Positions 61,793 to 64,000 of a stretch of DNA of 64,000 bases are shown piece by piece. Origin of the DNA: Streptococcus toyakuensis (lineage in GTDB: Bacteria > Bacillota > Bacilli > Lactobacillales > Streptococcaceae); contig NZ_AP024523.1 of the NCBI RefSeq assembly GCF_024346585.1, positions 505,001-569,000 on the forward strand, read 5' to 3'. The notes under the pieces were generated by a model. It saw nothing but the letters and a program-made list of their open reading frames with translations. It did no database searches and had not been told where the DNA came from. Positions within the stretch are counted from its first letter, which is position 1. The number at the start of each line of letters is the position of its first letter. The translations under genes and the position numbers were made by a program.

Positions 61793-62677
61793 ATGACACA
61801 CTACGTTGCAATTGATATCGGTGGAACCAACATCAAATATGGTTTGATCGACCAAGAAGGCCAACTTGTTGAATCGCATGAAATGCCAACAGAGGCGCAT
61901 AAAGGTGGACCTCATATCTTACAAAAGACCAAAGATATCGTAGCCAGCTATTTAGAACAAGGCCCAGTAGCAGGTGTTGCTATTTCTTCTGCAGGAATGG
62001 TGGATCCAGATAAGGGTGAGATTTTCTATGCTGGGCCTCAGATTCCCAACTATGCAGGAACTCAGTTCAAGAAGGAAATCGAGACTAGCTTTAATATTCC
62101 TTGTGAAATTGAAAATGATGTCAACTGTGCAGGTCTTGCTGAAGCGGTATCTGGTTCAGGCAAGGGAGCGAGTGTGACACTTTGCTTGACCATTGGAACC
62201 GGTATCGGTGGTTGCTTGATTATGGATGGGAAAGTCTTCCATGGTTTTAGCAATTCAGCCTGCGAAGTCGGTTATATGCATATGCAGGATGGAGATTTCC
62301 AAGACTTGGCCTCTACGACAGCCTTGGTGGAGTATGTAGCAGCAGGTCATGGAGATCCAGCTGATCAGTGGAATGGCCGACGTATCTTTAAGGAAGCTAC
62401 CGAAGGAAACAAAATTTGCATGGAAGGCATTGACCGGATGGTAGACTATCTAGGAAAAGGTCTGGCAAATATTTGCTATGTGGCCAATCCAGAAGTAGTC
62501 ATTCTTGGTGGCGGTATCATGGGACAAGAGGCAATCCTCAAACCCAAGATTCGCACAGCCTTGAAGGCGGCCTTGGTACCAAGTCTAGCTGAAAAAACAC
62601 GATTAGAATTTGCCCATCACCAAAATACAGCAGGTATGTTGGGAGCTTATTATCATTTCAAAACAAAACAATCCTAG
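61793..62677 (+). CDS. nanK: ROK-family kinase, probable N-acetylmannosamine kinase
   Basis: 294 residues. ATP-binding DIGGTNIKYGLID (near 8-20), ENDVNCAG with the catalytic Asp, IGTGIGGCLIM, and ILGGGIMGQ. Typical ROK kinases carry a CxCGxxGC zinc site; here that stretch reads NSACEVGYMHMQDGDFQDLAS and the site is missing, as in several Gram-positive members. Phosphorylation of ManNAc would link the lyase to nanE. Coupled to the lyase by a 17-base gap with AAGGAGGT. Confidence 0.88.
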   Translation: MTHYVAIDIGGTNIKYGLIDQEGQLVESHEMPTEAHKGGPHILQKTKDIVASYLEQGPVAGVAISSAGMVDPDKGEIFYAGPQIPNYAGTQFKKEIETSFNIPCEIENDVNCAGLAEAVSGSGKGASVTLCLTIGTGIGGCLIMDGKVFHGFSNSACEVGYMHMQDGDFQDLASTTALVEYVAAGHGDPADQWNGRRIFKEATEGNKICMEGIDRMVDYLGKGLANICYVANPEVVILGGGIMGQEAILKPKIRTALKAALVPSLAEKTRLEFAHHQNTAGMLGAYYHFKTKQS

Positions 62678-62704
62678 TTTGGCTCAGCCAAACTAGGATT
62701 TTCT
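62670..62704 (+). terminator. Terminator after nanK
   Basis: AATCCTAGTTTGGCT with AGCCAAACTAGGATTTTCT; strong stem. A near copy lies at 63440-63474. Confidence 0.87.
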
Positions 62705-62773
62705 AATCAAATTCCCTTGACTTTCTTTATAATTGTGAGATAATAAATAAAATATATAAAGGAGTTATATAAA

Positions 62774-63061
62774 ATGGCTATAGCGGATTCAAATAAAATT
62801 GTGACCTTCCAAGCTAATAGAGAATTAGTAAATGATGCCATGGAAGTGTTAAAAGAAAAAAATCTCTCTCTTTCATCGGCACTCAGATTATTTTTAAAGA
62901 ATGTTGCCGTAACAAATGAAGTAGATTTACTGAGTGAAGAGGAATTAGAGAGGGAGTATTTGTTTAGACAATTACAAGCAGAAGTTCAAGAAAGTTATGC
63001 CAAAATTGAGGCTGGAAATTACTTGACAGATGAGGATGTCGTGACACGCTATGGATTATAA
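62774..63061 (+). CDS. RelB/DinJ-type antitoxin
   Basis: 95 residues. N-terminal ribbon-helix-helix (KIVTFQANRELVNDAMEVLKEKNLSLSSALRLFLK) for operator binding and an acidic C-terminal part (LSEEELEREYLFRQLQAEVQ) to cover the toxin. RBS AAAGGAG. Overlaps the toxin gene by 11 bases, the standard type II arrangement. Confidence 0.88.
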   Translation: MAIADSNKIVTFQANRELVNDAMEVLKEKNLSLSSALRLFLKNVAVTNEVDLLSEEELEREYLFRQLQAEVQESYAKIEAGNYLTDEDVVTRYGL

Positions 63062-63401
63062 AAAATATAGGATTTTGTATTCTCCTAGAGTGATTGATAG
63101 TTTGGATAAAATATATCAGTATATAGCAGAGGAAATCGGTTCTGTAGAGGCTGCGAGACGAAAAGTGGAGAGTATCAGAAAAGATATTAATCGTCTAGAA
63201 ATTTTCCCCCAAGCTGGATTTGATGCCGATGAAAAATTTGGTAAGAAATTAGATCCTCGCTACCAAACGCGAGGATTGACCTTGAGTAAGAATTACATCG
63301 TATTATATACAATTGTTGAGGATACCGTCAGACTTGCTTATTTACTCCCTTCAAAAAGTGATTACATGAAATTATTCAAGACTAAATCAAGATATGAGTA
63401 A
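63051..63401 (+). CDS. RelE/ParE-superfamily toxin
   Basis: 116 residues: YRILYSPRVIDSLDKIYQYI (ParE-like helical start), RYQTRGLTLSKNYIVLYTIVEDTVRLAYLLPSKSDY (beta-sheet core). Either an mRNA interferase or gyrase-targeting toxin; the sequence alone does not decide. Paired with the RHH antitoxin just upstream. Confidence 0.88.
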   Translation: MDYKKYRILYSPRVIDSLDKIYQYIAEEIGSVEAARRKVESIRKDINRLEIFPQAGFDADEKFGKKLDPRYQTRGLTLSKNYIVLYTIVEDTVRLAYLLPSKSDYMKLFKTKSRYE

Positions 63402-63439
63402 TTCATAATCTTGAAGAGGTATGTTTGGTGATGAATAAA

Positions 63440-63474
63440 AATCCTAGTTAGGTTCAACCAAACTAGGATTTTCT
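63440..63474. terminator. Bidirectional terminator beyond the TA pair and rpiR gene
   Basis: AATCCTAGTTAGGTT/AACCAAACTAGGATTTTCT, nearly identical to 62670-62704. The rpiR-type stop codon lies inside it. Confidence 0.82.
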
Positions 63475-64000
63475 GACACGTTTTTGTCTACGATAGCCGT
63501 TGAGTTTCTTATTTTCCCAGTAGCTATTAAAGATTTTTTCCTTGCTTTCACGATTGATTTCCAAAAAGTAGGCATAAATCAAATCGATAAAGAAGAGCAT
63601 TGGAAGTTGAGCGGATATTCGTTGAATGTAGGATGACTGGCTGTGGCTAGCAACAAGAACAGTCTCTGTATAAGCCTGACTATCTTTATTGGGAACACTT
63701 GTAAAGAGTACAGTTTTTGCCCCCATCTCCTTAGCGTCTAATAGACTATCTAAAATAGAAGGAGTTGTGCCAGAAAGTGAGAAACCGAGTACGAGACAAT
63801 TCTCATCCATAATGCTGGTCGTCCAAGCAAAACCGTCTTGATCGGTCAAGGCCTCGCAGACCACACCCAGACGCATAAAGCGTAATTTCATTTCACGAGC
63901 TACGAGGCCAGAACTCCCTGTTCCGAAGAAGTAGACGCGTTCAGCATCTTCGATTAATTGGGCAATTCGTTCTAGTTGGACTTCGTCAATCAAGTCCTGT
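63463..64000 (-). CDS. RpiR-family regulator (SIS domain; N-terminal part outside the window)
   Basis: 178 codons visible, open to the window edge. The SIS sugar-isomerase domain is clear: YFFGTGSSGLVAREMKLRFMRLG, LVLGFSLSGTTPS and AKTVLFTSVPN. The N-terminal HTH_6 DNA-binding domain must lie beyond base 64000. RpiR proteins sense phosphosugars, and in pneumococcus the homologue (NanR) controls the nan genes, so this is the likely activator of the nearby locus, transcribed toward it. Confidence 0.9.
   Translation of the reverse strand, partial: QDLIDEVQLERIAQLIEDAERVYFFGTGSSGLVAREMKLRFMRLGVVCEALTDQDGFAWTTSIMDENCLVLGFSLSGTTPSILDSLLDAKEMGAKTVLFTSVPNKDSQAYTETVLVASHSQSSYIQRISAQLPMLFFIDLIYAYFLEINRESKEKIFNSYWENKKLNGYRRQKRVRKS

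Overview
The window is chromosomal DNA of a mitis-group Streptococcus, very close to S. pneumoniae, S. pseudopneumoniae or S. mitis. The evidence is low G+C, BOX repeats, pneumococcal-type proteins (NanB with every known catalytic residue in place, an Mga-type regulator fragment, the susRXT1T2H sucrose locus) and the pneumococcal gene order rarA-prmA-rsmE-pepF, nrdR-dnaB-dnaI-der-secA-aroG-aroG-acpS-alr-recG. I cannot separate these species from sequence alone. No prophage or CRISPR array is visible.

Layout. 1-2.7 kb: the end of a ribonucleotide reductase operon (nrdI, nrdE). 2.9-4.7 kb: an IS1216-type IS6-family element abutting an mga-type gene that has lost its N-terminal third. 5-12.2 kb: sucrose ABC uptake and hydrolysis locus; the first permease gene is split by a 1436-bp IS3-family (IS150-group) element. 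12.3-12.7 kb: tRNA-Lys(CUU) and 6S RNA behind rarA. 13.9-22 kb: housekeeping and small genes, including a structured intergenic element just before prmA. 22-28.8 kb: butA, an aquaporin with an ATA in the start-codon position, a queCDEF operon behind a probable preQ1-I riboswitch, thioredoxin, and lrgAB followed by a BOX element. 28.9-30.4 kb: a second full copy of the IS3-family element.

30.4-34.5 kb is the most interesting region. It is a quorum-sensing-controlled peptide natural product cluster: a divergent SHP pheromone gene, an rgg regulator carrying a one-base frameshift in an A8 tract, a 35-residue precursor peptide ending in GHCGPSHSCGGGR, a radical SAM/SPASM enzyme and an ABC exporter. 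The pheromone gene and the precursor gene share a promoter motif. The cluster fits the 'GGG' (streptosactin-like sactipeptide) class of streptococcal RaS-RiPPs.

34.5-50.2 kb: an ABC-2 transporter with a GntR/YtrA-type regulator, then a dense housekeeping run. 50.2-52 kb: repeats, an Rpn-family nuclease gene with a relic of a second copy, and a BOX element. 52-64 kb: an acetyl esterase and a compact sialic acid locus (nanE, YhcH/NanQ, ABC importer, NanB, oxidoreductase, lyase, ROK kinase). A RelB/RelE-type toxin-antitoxin pair lies between two near-identical terminator hairpins, ahead of the RpiR-type regulator that runs off the end. The nan genes form a coherent route: NanB releases 2,7-anhydro-Neu5Ac, the importer takes it up, the oxidoreductase converts it to Neu5Ac, and the lyase, kinase and epimerase feed it toward GlcNAc-6-phosphate.
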